Source: CAYVBE01 sp964448935 (GTDB lineage: Bacteria > Planctomycetota > Brocadiia > SM23-32). From it: DNA of 64,000 nt. The notes under the pieces are model-generated. The model searched no databases. It had not been told where the DNA came from and was given only the letters and a program-made list of their open reading frames with translations. The position numbers were made by a program, and so were the translations under genes. Positions 43,909 through 52,628 of the stretch are shown piece by piece (the stretch's first letter is position 1; every line of letters starts with the position of its first letter). The stretch is taken from contig CAYVBE010000001.1 of the NCBI GenBank assembly GCA_964448935.1, forward strand, positions 10,694 to 74,693, in the 5' to 3' direction.

Positions 43909-44383
43909 AGCTCGGCTCACCCGTGAGGGGGCTGAATCGTATGCGAATCACGGAATATTCGCCGGTCCCCAGCAGCACTTCGTGGTCCGTCACCGTGCCG
44001 TCCGGATAGGCGAAACAGGCGGCCACCTCCTGCTGGACCGTGTTGAAGCCGAATTTGACCCATTCGAACCGCACGCCGGCGGGCAGTTTGTGGAAGGCCT
44101 GCGCCTCCTCGTCCACCTCTACCCAGAATTGCCCTGCGGGCACGTCGTAGAGGATGCGGGCACGGTCTCCCGACAGTGCGGCGGCATTGCGTGCCCACTG
44201 GAGCGTTGTGGCCACCTGGTGGGCGGCTGCGCGGAGGCGCCAACGGGGCAGGCGGTTGAGCCTGGGCACCATCAGCGTGAGCACCAGGGCGAGCACGGCC
44301 AGCGTGACCGTCAGCTCCAGAACGGTGAAGCCGCCGTCACTCGCCGCCCTGCGCGTGGAGTTCCCAGCTATTGATGTCGGCAT
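43880..44383 (-). CDS. gspH: Type II secretion pseudopilin GspH
   Basis: The 167-residue minor pseudopilin has leader ASDGG|FTVLELTVTL with a membrane helix, then LRAAAHQVATTLQWARNAAALSGDRARI, the typical GspH helix following the pilin segment (quoted here in parts as HQVATTLQWARNAA). The frame is open far upstream, but the ATG at 44383 has AAGG at a good distance and overlaps the end of gspG by 47 bp. This dense overlap is normal within gsp operons. Confidence 0.85.
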   Translation of the reverse strand: MPTSIAGNSTRRAASDGGFTVLELTVTLAVLALVLTLMVPRLNRLPRWRLRAAAHQVATTLQWARNAAALSGDRARILYDVPAGQFWVEVDEEAQAFHKLPAGVRFEWVKFGFNTVQQEVAACFAYPDGTVTDHEVLLGTGEYSVIRIRFSPLTGEPSYERTTASEL

Positions 44384-44807
44384 CGGGACCTTCGCCTCCC
44401 TCCGTGCCGTCGCGTCCGTAGGAGATGATGTCGAACTTGCCTTGCGCGCCGGGGTAGATGTAGTCGTATTCGTTGCCCCAGGGGTCGCGCGGGACGGCTT
44501 CCAGGTATCCGCCCTCGGGCCAGTCGGTGACGCGCTCGTCCTCCGGCGGGGTGACCAGGGCCTCCAGCCCCTGCTGCGTGGAGGGGTAGAAGTTATTGTC
44601 CTGGTAGAACAACTCCAGGGCATCCTTCAGCTCCTGTATCTGGATGCGGGCGATGCGGGTCTTCGCGCGTTCGAGCTGCCCGCTGACCACGGTGACCACG
44701 ATCCCGGCGATGAGGCCGAGTATGAGCACGACGGTCATGACCTCCAGCAGCGTCAGGCCCTCCCGCCGCCACAGGCTCAGGCGTCCGGTGTCTTCTTTTC
44801 TTCTCAT
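44337..44807 (-). CDS. gspG: Type II secretion major pseudopilin GspG
   Basis: GspG forms the pseudopilus shaft. The 156-residue product has leader RREG|LTLLEVMTVVLILG; the first mature residue is Leu rather than the usual Phe. The GspG hallmark follows: ELKDALELFYQDNNFYPSTQ, then PPEDERVTDWPEGGYLE and DPWGNEYDYIYPG with the calcium-binding region. GGAG lies eight bases before the ATG. It sits between gspF and gspH as in most systems. Confidence 0.93.
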   Translation of the reverse strand: MRRKEDTGRLSLWRREGLTLLEVMTVVLILGLIAGIVVTVVSGQLERAKTRIARIQIQELKDALELFYQDNNFYPSTQQGLEALVTPPEDERVTDWPEGGYLEAVPRDPWGNEYDYIYPGAQGKFDIISYGRDGTEGGEGPDADINSWELHAQGGE

Positions 44808-44830
44808 TAAAACTGCTCCGGTTTACGGTG

Positions 44831-46039
44831 TCAGATGTTGCTCAGTTCCAGAATCGTCATCATAAGCGACAGGGCGATGAACCCCACCACGGCGGCCATA
44901 ATCAGCACCAGCACGGGCTCCAGGACCGTCAGCAGCCGCCGTGAGGCGATTTCCACCTCCAGGTCGTAGGACTCCGAGACGTGTTCGAGCACTTCTTCCA
45001 GGTTTCCGCTGCGCTCTCCGACGGCCACCATGTAGCCCACCATGGGCGGAAACAGCCGGCTCTCGCGCATCTGCGAGGACATGTCCTTGCCCTCCACCAC
45101 GGCCTGTCGTATCTGGTCTATCTCCCGGCGCAGTATCTCGTTGGGCGTCAGCGAGGCCAGCGTCTCCAGCGCCTCCAGCGCGGGCACACCGGTGCGCAGC
45201 AGCGTGGAGAAGGACATGCTGAAGCGGCCCAGCAGGCTCTTCTTCACCAGCTTTCCGATGAGCGGGATGCGCAGCACCAGCCGGTCCAGGAAGATTCGGC
45301 CCCGTTCGGTGCGCCGCGCCCAGGCCAGAGCCAGGAAGAGGAGCGCCGCGAGCGGCAGCGCCAGCCAGATGTAAGTGCGCACGAATCCGCTGGCCGCGAA
45401 AAGCATGGACGAAGTGATGGGCAGCCCGCCCTGATGCTGTGAGAGCAACGGCTGCAGCATGGGCACCACGACGGCCGAGAGGAAGATGATGAGCGCCACG
45501 GCCATGACGACGAGGATGGAGGGGTAGATCAGGGCGGTGGCCACTTGTGAGCGCAGCATGCGTCGGCGCTCCAAAAAATCCGCCAGCCGCCGGAACACCA
45601 CGTCCATCATGCCGCTCTTCTCGGCGGAGGTTACCATCTCGATGTAGGCGCGATCGAAGAAGCGGGGATAGTTCCCGAGCGCTTCGGCCAGGGAGAGTCC
45701 GGAATTGACCGCCTCGCGCGCCTCCAGCAGGGCGCGGGAGAGGCCCTTGTGCTCCACCTGCCGGCTCAGCACGTCCAGGGCCTCGGCAATGGGCACACCG
45801 CTGGCCAGAAGCACCGCGAACTGGCGCGTGAAGATGGTGACGTGCTGCGCCGCCCGCGCGCCGGCGCCGGGCAGCACGGCGGGCAGGCCGCCGCCTCCGC
45901 TCTCGGCGGGCTCGACCTTTTGGGGGAACAGCTCCATGGAGCGCAACTGCCGGCGGGCGTCCATGGGGTTGTCCGCCACCAACATGCCGCGCACCACGTC
46001 GCCGGATTCGTTGACTGCCTTGTAGCGGAAGCTGGCCAT
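44831..46039 (-). CDS. gspF: Type II secretion inner-membrane protein GspF
   Basis: GspF is the polytopic platform protein contacted by the GspE ATPase. The 402-residue product has two homologous cytoplasmic domains (GspF_N twice) with TRQFAVLLASGVPIAEALD and FSTLLRTGVPALEALETLA, and three membrane helices near residues 170-190, 220-245 and 375-400. Start ATG 46039 begins MASFRYKAVNESGDVV, the family N terminus, two bases after the gspE stop; the open frame upstream is the antisense shadow of gspE. No obvious ribosome site is present, consistent with coupling. Confidence 0.92.
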   Translation of the reverse strand: MASFRYKAVNESGDVVRGMLVADNPMDARRQLRSMELFPQKVEPAESGGGGLPAVLPGAGARAAQHVTIFTRQFAVLLASGVPIAEALDVLSRQVEHKGLSRALLEAREAVNSGLSLAEALGNYPRFFDRAYIEMVTSAEKSGMMDVVFRRLADFLERRRMLRSQVATALIYPSILVVMAVALIIFLSAVVVPMLQPLLSQHQGGLPITSSMLFAASGFVRTYIWLALPLAALLFLALAWARRTERGRIFLDRLVLRIPLIGKLVKKSLLGRFSMSFSTLLRTGVPALEALETLASLTPNEILRREIDQIRQAVVEGKDMSSQMRESRLFPPMVGYMVAVGERSGNLEEVLEHVSESYDLEVEIASRRLLTVLEPVLVLIMAAVVGFIALSLMMTILELSNI

Positions 46040-46041
46040 GG

Positions 46042-47808
46042 TCAGGAGGAATCCCGCTGAGTCACACGCAGCACCTCTTCCACCGTTGTCACGCCGGCCA
46101 TGGCCTTCTGGGCGCCGTCTTCGCGGAGGACCTTCACGCGGTCGGCCACCACCTTCTGGCGTATCTCGCTGGAGGAGGCGCGGCGGTTGATCAGGCGCTG
46201 GCACTGGTCGTCTATGGGCAGCAGCTCGAAGATGCCGATTCGCCCGCGGTAGCCGGTGCCCAGGCACGCGTCGCAGCCATCGCCGCGCCGGAAAGTGGCG
46301 TCGGCCGCCTGCTCCGGCGTGAGGCCCAGCAGGTCAAGCTGCCCCTGCGAGACCTCGGCGGGGCGCGCGCAGTCCGGGCAGATGCGCCGCACCAGCCGCT
46401 GCGCCAGCACTGCCAGCAGCGCGGAGGAGATCAGGAACGGCTCCACCCCCAGGTCCAGCAGGCGTGCGATGGCGCCCGCCGCGTCGTTGGTGTGCAGGGT
46501 GCTGAACATCAAGTGTCCGGTCAGCGAGCTCTGCACGGCCATCGAGGCGGTCTCGCCATCGCGAATCTCGCCGATCATGATGATGTCCGGGTCCTGTCGC
46601 ACGATGGAGCGCAGCATGGAGCCGAAGGTCACGTTCTTGCGCGCCTGCACCTGTATCTGGCTCACGCCGTCCAGCTTGTATTCCACCGGGTCCTCGATGG
46701 TGATGATGTTCATTTCGGGGGAGTTGATCTCCATCAGCGATGCGTAGAGCGTGGTGCTCTTGCCGCTGCCGGTGGGCCCGGTGACCAGGATCATGCCGTG
46801 GGAGTAGCGGATGAGTTCTTTGAAGGTGGCCAGGTTCTCCCGATCCAGGCCGAGTTCTTCGAGGGTCAGCAGCTTCTCCTGCTTGTCCAGCAGCCGCAGG
46901 ACCGCGCGCTCGCCATCGCTGGTGGGCACCACGGACATGCGGACGTCAATCTCCCGGTCGGCGTATCGGAACGATGCCCGCCCGTCCTGCGGCGCCCGGC
47001 GCTCGGCGATGTCCATCTTGCCCAGCACCTTGATGCGCGACATGATGCCGTCGCGGGCGGAGCGCGGCAGGTCCAGGATGTCGTGCAGGATGCCGTCCGT
47101 GCGGAAGCGCACGCGCAGGCGGTCGCCCATGGGCTGGAAGTGGATGTCGGTGCTGCCGGTGCGGACCGCCTGGGCGATGAGCAGGGAGACGAGTTTCACC
47201 ACGGGAGCCTTGCGCATCAGCTCGCCGAAGTCGGTCACCCGCTCGACTTGCGCCACGCTCTCGGCCAGCTCCTCGTCGGTCAACTCCCCGGCGGCGCTTT
47301 CCAGATATTCCGGCCGCTGCCGCACGGACCTGTCCACGCAGTCCGCCACCTCGGAGGCGGGGGCCAGGCGGCAGGATACCGGCACGCGGAACAGCCCGCC
47401 CATCTCGCCGATTATCTGTCCGATGTCGGGGCCGGGCGCCAGGGCCAGCTCCAGTCGCTCGTCCGTCAGGGCGGTGGCGCAGACCCCTTCGCGTCGGGCG
47501 TACTCCGGCGGCACGCGCTCGAAGAAGCCCTCTGGCACGACGCAGCCCGCCAGGCTCTCCTCGCAGGGCATGCCCAGGTAGCGGGCCAGCGCGGGCAGCA
47601 GGTCCTCCTCCGGGATGCCGCCTTCTTCCATAATGATGGTGACGGCGGGGTGCCAGTCCTTGCGCATCTGCTCGCGCAGCCGCTCCGCCTCGGCCGGCGT
47701 GATGACCTCCTCGGTCAGCAGCGCGTCTATGAGGGTGGCGTCTCTGGCGGTTGTGCTGGAAATGGCTTGATATCCCTTCCGGTTATTCCTCGGTCTTGTT
47801 CTCGTCAC
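46042..47808 (-). CDS. gspE: Type II secretion ATPase GspE
   Basis: GspE powers pseudopilus extension. The 588-residue product has an N-terminal N1 domain, an N2 region and the T2SE core: Walker A GPTGSGKST (K350), the Asp box ITIEDPVEY, Walker B IIMIGEIRDGETA, the His box STLHTND, and a zinc-binding tetracysteine CPDC...CDAC loop near 465-495. Start is GTG, overlapping the 3' end of gspD by 26 bp. The extended N-terminal segment (DATLIDALLTEEVITPAEA) is a MshEN-type fold. Confidence 0.94.
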   Translation of the reverse strand: MTRTRPRNNRKGYQAISSTTARDATLIDALLTEEVITPAEAERLREQMRKDWHPAVTIIMEEGGIPEEDLLPALARYLGMPCEESLAGCVVPEGFFERVPPEYARREGVCATALTDERLELALAPGPDIGQIIGEMGGLFRVPVSCRLAPASEVADCVDRSVRQRPEYLESAAGELTDEELAESVAQVERVTDFGELMRKAPVVKLVSLLIAQAVRTGSTDIHFQPMGDRLRVRFRTDGILHDILDLPRSARDGIMSRIKVLGKMDIAERRAPQDGRASFRYADREIDVRMSVVPTSDGERAVLRLLDKQEKLLTLEELGLDRENLATFKELIRYSHGMILVTGPTGSGKSTTLYASLMEINSPEMNIITIEDPVEYKLDGVSQIQVQARKNVTFGSMLRSIVRQDPDIIMIGEIRDGETASMAVQSSLTGHLMFSTLHTNDAAGAIARLLDLGVEPFLISSALLAVLAQRLVRRICPDCARPAEVSQGQLDLLGLTPEQAADATFRRGDGCDACLGTGYRGRIGIFELLPIDDQCQRLINRRASSSEIRQKVVADRVKVLREDGAQKAMAGVTTVEEVLRVTQRDSS

Positions 47809-49738
47809 GGCCCTCGGGTGTCGGCACGGCTTCGGAGGGCAGCATGGCTCCCTTTTCCTCCGCTTTGTCCGCCAGTTCCTGACGGCGCCGGCGTGCTTCG
47901 GCAGTCATGGTCTCCGCCGTTCTGTGCACGGTCGGTGTGATGAAGATGCAGAGGTGCCGTTCCTCATCGGTCTCGACCGTGCGCCGGAACAGGGCGCCCA
48001 GGATGGGAATGCGACCCAGGATGGGGATGGCGCGGACCGTCTTGGACTTGGTGGTGCGGGTCAGGCCCCCGAAGACCACCGTGTTGCCGTCCGGCACAGT
48101 GACTTCGGTCTCGGCCGTCCGCTCGGTCTTGTTGGTCAGTCTGATCCCCTCCGAGGTGGTGGTGCTGGGCAGGAACTGGTCTACTTCGGTAAGCACCTTC
48201 AGCCGCACGGTGCCCTCGTCGTTGATGTGAGGGGTGATCTCCAGGTTGATGTTGGCCTCGTGGAAGCCGCCGCTGGTGATCTCCCGCGTTCCGGCCTCCG
48301 GGGAGAGGATGCTCTTGGCGAACTCCCGCTTCTCGGCGATTGTGACGGAGGCAGCCTTGTTGTCCACCGTTGTGATACGCGGGCCGGCCACGAAGGAGAT
48401 GCCCTCGTCCTTCTGCGAAGCCCGGACCAGAGCGGCTATCTTGGTGGCCTCGTCCTTGAATATACCGGCCGTCAGTCCGCCCTCCGTCGGGGGTATGGGG
48501 ACTCGGCCTGCCGTGGTGAGTTCGGACAGGCCGAAGGTGGTGCCGCCGAAGCCCCGAGGGTCGTCACTCGGTCCGTCTATGGAGTTCAGCTCGATTCCGA
48601 TGTCCATCAGCCGGTTGGTACTGATTTCGATCAGCACCGCCTCGATCTCCACCTGAGCCCTGGGCCTGTCCAGGTCTTCCAGCAGGGGCAGCAGTTCCTG
48701 GTAGCGCGGCTGCGTGGCGATGAGGATCAGCGCGCTGTTGGCCGCGTCCGCGATGATCTCCAGGGGCTCGCGCGCGGCGCCGCGTACCTCGCCCTCGGGG
48801 TTGCTGGCGTTCAGGACCGCGTCCAGCGTCTGTTTCAGGTCGTCCACGTCGCGGTTCAGCACGTTGTAGATGTGGTACTGCCGCGCGGATTCGTCCGGCT
48901 TCACGTCGAAGGTCTCGATGTACTTCACGATGCGGGGTATGTCCTGCGGGTCGCCCAGGAGCACCAGGGAGTTGCGCGGGCGGTTCAGGGTGATGGAGAA
49001 CTGCTCCAGCCGCTTCTTCAGCGCCGGGCTGGCCTGGCTCTTCAGGCTGTTCAGGTAGTCGGTGGCCACCGTGTGCAGGGTCTCCACGGAGCTCTGCTGT
49101 GCCTGGTAGACCCGGTGGGTTAGCTCGCCGTCGCTGCGATCGAGCTGACGGATGAGCGCGCGCATGGCGGACACGTTGACGCCGTGATCGGTGATGACGA
49201 GCTGGTTGAGGTCCGGATAGGGCTGGATCTTCCCTGCGGCCGACTTCAGGGGGGTCAGGACGCCGGTGAGGGCCTGGGCGTCGGCGTTCTTCAGCTCCAC
49301 GGTCACGGTGCGGATGGCGTCGCTCTGCAGACCCGCTGCGGCCTCTTCGCCCACGGGCAGTCCGTCCGCCTTGCCGGACGGGGCGATCTCTATGTAGCCG
49401 CCGCGGTCCAGCACGGTGTAGCCGGCCTTGCGCAGCACGCCGCTGAAGACGCCCATGGCCTTCTCACGGGAGACCTGCACCCCGGCGCCGCTGACCACGT
49501 CCACCGGGGCCTCGCCCGGAAAGCGCTCGGGCAGCAGGACGGGCTTGCCGGTCTGCTGGCTCAGAAACTCGATCACCGAACTCAACGTCACCCCGGAGAG
49601 CGTGATCTGGTATCCCTCTTCGCCTTCCGCGGGCTGCGCGGTGTCCGGCGGCCCGTTTTCCTCCGCCGAGTGGACGCGGAAGGGCGCATGCATCAGGGCC
49701 AGAAGTGCCAGGAAGACGAGCGGACCGGTCTTTCTCAT
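47783..49738 (-). CDS. gspD: Type II secretion secretin GspD
   Basis: GspD is the outer-membrane secretin channel. The 651-residue product has a signal peptide (residues ~1-24, ending near FRVHS), N-domains with several KH-like repeats, and the secretin domain from ~380 with INLEITPHINDEG, VVFGGLTRTTKSKT and the signature IPILGRIPILGALFRR. A typical C-terminal S-domain for a pilotin is not evident; the tail is charged and helical. It overlaps gspK by ATGA and gspE by 26 bp. Confidence 0.94.
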   Translation of the reverse strand: MRKTGPLVFLALLALMHAPFRVHSAEENGPPDTAQPAEGEEGYQITLSGVTLSSVIEFLSQQTGKPVLLPERFPGEAPVDVVSGAGVQVSREKAMGVFSGVLRKAGYTVLDRGGYIEIAPSGKADGLPVGEEAAAGLQSDAIRTVTVELKNADAQALTGVLTPLKSAAGKIQPYPDLNQLVITDHGVNVSAMRALIRQLDRSDGELTHRVYQAQQSSVETLHTVATDYLNSLKSQASPALKKRLEQFSITLNRPRNSLVLLGDPQDIPRIVKYIETFDVKPDESARQYHIYNVLNRDVDDLKQTLDAVLNASNPEGEVRGAAREPLEIIADAANSALILIATQPRYQELLPLLEDLDRPRAQVEIEAVLIEISTNRLMDIGIELNSIDGPSDDPRGFGGTTFGLSELTTAGRVPIPPTEGGLTAGIFKDEATKIAALVRASQKDEGISFVAGPRITTVDNKAASVTIAEKREFAKSILSPEAGTREITSGGFHEANINLEITPHINDEGTVRLKVLTEVDQFLPSTTTSEGIRLTNKTERTAETEVTVPDGNTVVFGGLTRTTKSKTVRAIPILGRIPILGALFRRTVETDEERHLCIFITPTVHRTAETMTAEARRRRQELADKAEEKGAMLPSEAVPTPEGRDENKTEE

Positions 49739-50658
49739 GATTGTTCCTCCTCTATGGCGCGGCTCACATAAAGCACGCTGACGGTGGCCTCCTCCCGCCG
49801 GACGAACGCCGTCAAAGCGGTCACCATGCCCGGATGCGATCCCCGCACCCGCACCGTGAAGTACCGGCTGGCCACGTCCAGCGCGGGCACAAGTTGCCGC
49901 ACCAACTGCGGCGCGTCCAGCATGGTCAGAAATGCCTCCAAATCTTCCCGCGTCTCAAACGGCTGCTCCTCCCGGCGCTTCAGCAGCCGGGCGGTCACCT
50001 GGTCGTCGCTCCACAGGGAGTTCAGCACCTCCCGCGGCGCGGTGTTGACGTTGACCCGCAGCGGGTGCGACGTCAGCAGTCGCAGCAGCGACGGCTTGTC
50101 CGATCCTTCCACAAACAGGTCCGTCGTGACCACGGGCGCCCGCAGCACCTCGGAGGCCCGCAGCACGGGCTCCCGTGCTGCCACCCATTGCCGGAGGGCC
50201 CGGTAATCCTGGTCCCCGCCGCCGGCCTGCAGCACGGCCCGGTACAGCGCAGGGCGCAGGTCGGGGTAGACGCGTGAGTCCCGAGGGTTGCGGGCCGCAC
50301 GGTTGACGTTCAGCAGGCGGTCTTCGTCCCATATCCGGAAAACGCACGTCACCCCGCCGATCTCGATCGAATGCTCGGGCTCCGCCCAGAGTTCATCCAG
50401 CGAGTCGAATTCGTTCTCCTCCGCGTCCTCCTTCAGCATTGCCAGAGCGTACTGCAATGCCGACTCCACCGCGCGCCCGCGCCGGAAGCCGTCGCGCGCA
50501 TTCAGCGCGGTTCGACGGCTGACGCCGGCAGCATAGCTGAGCGCGTAGCCCACCAGGGCCACCACGGCCAGCACCAGCACGGTCATGATCAGCACCAGGC
50601 CGCCCCTACCGCCCGACGGACGGCGACGCTGCCCGGGCCGAAAGGGTAATCTCTGCAT
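49735..50658 (-). CDS. gspK: Type II secretion minor pseudopilin GspK
   Basis: GspK caps the pseudopilus. The 307-residue product has leader GRGG|LVLIMTVLVLAVVAL, lacking the Glu at +5 as is usual for GspK. It then has ESALQYALAMLKEDAEENEF and the helix-hairpin-helix-like SAM-like domain of GspK (VNVNTAPREVLNSLWSDDQ). The ATG at 50658 is preferred over the TTG just before it. It overlaps gspM by 53 bp and gspD by four. Position upstream of gspD is unusual. Confidence 0.9.
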   Translation of the reverse strand: MQRLPFRPGQRRRPSGGRGGLVLIMTVLVLAVVALVGYALSYAAGVSRRTALNARDGFRRGRAVESALQYALAMLKEDAEENEFDSLDELWAEPEHSIEIGGVTCVFRIWDEDRLLNVNRAARNPRDSRVYPDLRPALYRAVLQAGGGDQDYRALRQWVAAREPVLRASEVLRAPVVTTDLFVEGSDKPSLLRLLTSHPLRVNVNTAPREVLNSLWSDDQVTARLLKRREEQPFETREDLEAFLTMLDAPQLVRQLVPALDVASRYFTVRVRGSHPGMVTALTAFVRREEATVSVLYVSRAIEEEQS

Positions 50659-51139
50659 CAATCAGTTGCGGCACTTCCTCGTTCGGGGTTATGCGCAGCT
50701 TCGTGGTCCGCACCGCCGGGTCCAGTCCTTCGGTGGCCTGCAGGAACCTCACCAGGGCCTTATGGCTGAGGCCGACCATATCCAGTTCCACCGTCCGCTC
50801 CAAAACGCCGTCCTCGGCGGGTCCCGAGCTGGCCTCCGGGGAGCCGTCAATCCTCTCGCGCACGTTCTCCCGCGCTGCGATCCGGGTGACGGCCCGGATG
50901 TCGAACGCCTCCGGGTCCTGCAGGGTCTGGTTGGCGCGGGCGGCGCGCTCGGTCAATTCCTCGTACTCCGTCGCCATGTTTTGGATCTCGCGGAGCTGCC
51001 CGCGGGCTCTCTGCTCCTGGGCGCGCAGGCGGCTCAGCCTCACCCACAGGGCTCCCTCCGCCGCCAGGCACACGACCAGCAGGGCGATCAGCGCCGCCGG
51101 CAGCCGGTGTTTTCGTGCCCATGCAAGCATCGGAGTCAC
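50606..51139 (-). CDS. gspM: Type II secretion platform protein GspM-like
   Basis: The 177-residue protein has a short cytoplasmic start, one membrane helix (~14-33) and a ferredoxin-like periplasmic region, the GspM/PilO pattern. Sequence identity to known GspM cannot be judged by eye, so the call rests mainly on size, topology and its position immediately after gspL and before gspK. The GTG start overlaps the gspL stop (GTGA); an ATG nine bases downstream is also possible. Confidence 0.75.
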   Translation of the reverse strand: MTPMLAWARKHRLPAALIALLVVCLAAEGALWVRLSRLRAQEQRARGQLREIQNMATEYEELTERAARANQTLQDPEAFDIRAVTRIAARENVRERIDGSPEASSGPAEDGVLERTVELDMVGLSHKALVRFLQATEGLDPAVRTTKLRITPNEEVPQLIDAEITLSARAASPSVGR

Positions 51140-52518
51140 CTGTATTTCAGCGTCATGTCCACACGAACTCGGCCGTCCTGGAGTATCGCGGCCCCCGTGT
51201 CCCCGCTGCGCCGGAATCCCGGCGCCGAGTTCAGGATGCGCTCCAGGTCCACCTCCTGCGGTGCGACGGCCTTCAGCCGGACCCGCTGCTGGTTTATGTC
51301 CAGCAGCTCGAAGTCCACGTCCGCCTGATTGAGGGCGGACGCCAGGTCATGCCAGCGCTGCAGGCAGGAGACGGTCATCGTCTCTTCAGCCGCCAGCGCG
51401 TCGCGCCGCGCTTGCTCGACCGCCGCGTTGAGCCGGGCATAGGTTGTTACCTCGGGGCCGACCCGGCTGAGCGCCGCGCGCCGGCTTTCCTCCAGGGTCT
51501 CAATCCGCCGGCCGGCGTCGAGCATCTGTCGCACCGTGTAAACGCCGACCAGGCAGACGATCAGAACCAGCAGGGCCAGCGCGACGGCTGCCAGGCGCTC
51601 GACCTGCCGGGCGAATGCCTGATGCGCCAGCTCGCCGCGCCGCAGGTTGACGGCCGTCTCCTTCTCCTTCGCCGCCACCCGTGCCATGCGCCGGGGCACC
51701 CCCGGGGCGCCGTCGGCCGGCATCTCTTCGGCGCGTTCCACCGCCATGCCCAGGGATTCCTGCAGCGGCGCGGCCAGGTCGTCCGTCGAGTTCGAGCGGG
51801 TCAGAACCACCCGGTCGGCTTCTTCGCCGCCATAGGTCAGTCGCGCGGAGCGAAGGGCCAGGCGCGTCCTGTCACATATCTCCCGGACGCCGTCTCCCGC
51901 CGCGCGAGCGGCGCCCAGCCACTGGACCTGGCACGTCAGCGGCCGGCCGTCCCGCACCAGGACGGCCTCGGAATGATCCCCGTCCAGTCGCAGCAGCCAC
52001 GACTGGCCGGGCTGCGCGTCCCACAGCGGCTGCGTGGCCGCCACCAGGGCCGGCTGCACCACGGATGGGTCCACGCCCGCCGCCTGAAAGGCGTCCAGCA
52101 GGGACCGGATGCGCTCCCGCGGGCAGGCCGACACCAGCATCCTGGACCCCTCCGCGCCCCACGGCACGATCGGGCCCAAGGGCTCCACCACATACTCCTC
52201 GATGGCCGCGGGCAGGCGGCCTTCCAGTGAGTAGTGCAACGTCTTTTCCACCCGCGACCGGGAGCGGAAAGGGAAACTCACGACCCGGTAAAGGCACCAC
52301 GCGGAGGGCACGGCCACCGCGACGGTGTGCCGCCCTCGGCCCACTTCGTCCAGCAGCCGGCCGAGTGGCTCCGACAGGCGCCCGCCGGCCTCGGACGGGT
52401 CGCCCAGCGGAGGCGTAACGGGCACTTCCACCTCCCACTGGGGCTCCCGGTTCCTGCCGAACCGCCCGTAGGCAGCGGCGCGTATCGCGCCCGCCCGTAT
52501 TTCGATCCCGATGATCAT
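51136..52518 (-). CDS. gspL: Type II secretion platform protein GspL
   Basis: GspL recruits GspE to the membrane. The 460-residue protein has an actin-like cytoplasmic domain (MIIGIEIRAGAIRAAAYG start, PSAWCLYRVVSFPF, YVVEPLGPIVPWG) and a membrane helix near 310-330 (VALALLVLIVCLVGVYTV). A ferredoxin-like periplasmic domain follows. It resembles PilM-PilN fusion architecture, as GspL does. The ATG at 52518 is the first plausible start after the promoter; the open frame continues upstream without homology. It is the first gene of the operon. Confidence 0.85.
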   Translation of the reverse strand: MIIGIEIRAGAIRAAAYGRFGRNREPQWEVEVPVTPPLGDPSEAGGRLSEPLGRLLDEVGRGRHTVAVAVPSAWCLYRVVSFPFRSRSRVEKTLHYSLEGRLPAAIEEYVVEPLGPIVPWGAEGSRMLVSACPRERIRSLLDAFQAAGVDPSVVQPALVAATQPLWDAQPGQSWLLRLDGDHSEAVLVRDGRPLTCQVQWLGAARAAGDGVREICDRTRLALRSARLTYGGEEADRVVLTRSNSTDDLAAPLQESLGMAVERAEEMPADGAPGVPRRMARVAAKEKETAVNLRRGELAHQAFARQVERLAAVALALLVLIVCLVGVYTVRQMLDAGRRIETLEESRRAALSRVGPEVTTYARLNAAVEQARRDALAAEETMTVSCLQRWHDLASALNQADVDFELLDINQQRVRLKAVAPQEVDLERILNSAPGFRRSGDTGAAILQDGRVRVDMTLKYR

Positions 52519-52561
52519 CTTGTCCCAGCCGGCCCTGTTGTCCCTGTTATCTGCATGTAGA

Positions 52562-52590
52562 ACAATAACATACGATTGCCCGCGCCGCAA
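52562..52590 (-). promoter_or_regulatory. Sigma70-type promoter of the gsp operon
   Basis: On the minus strand TTGCGG (52590-52585) and TATTGT (52567-52562) are 17 bp apart. Transcription should begin near 52555, about 37 nt before gspL, and can cover gspL to gspJ, as no better promoter appears inside. Confidence 0.65.
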
Positions 52591-52628
52591 CCATCCGTTC
52601 GGCGATTGCGGGCCGCTGCGCACACCGG

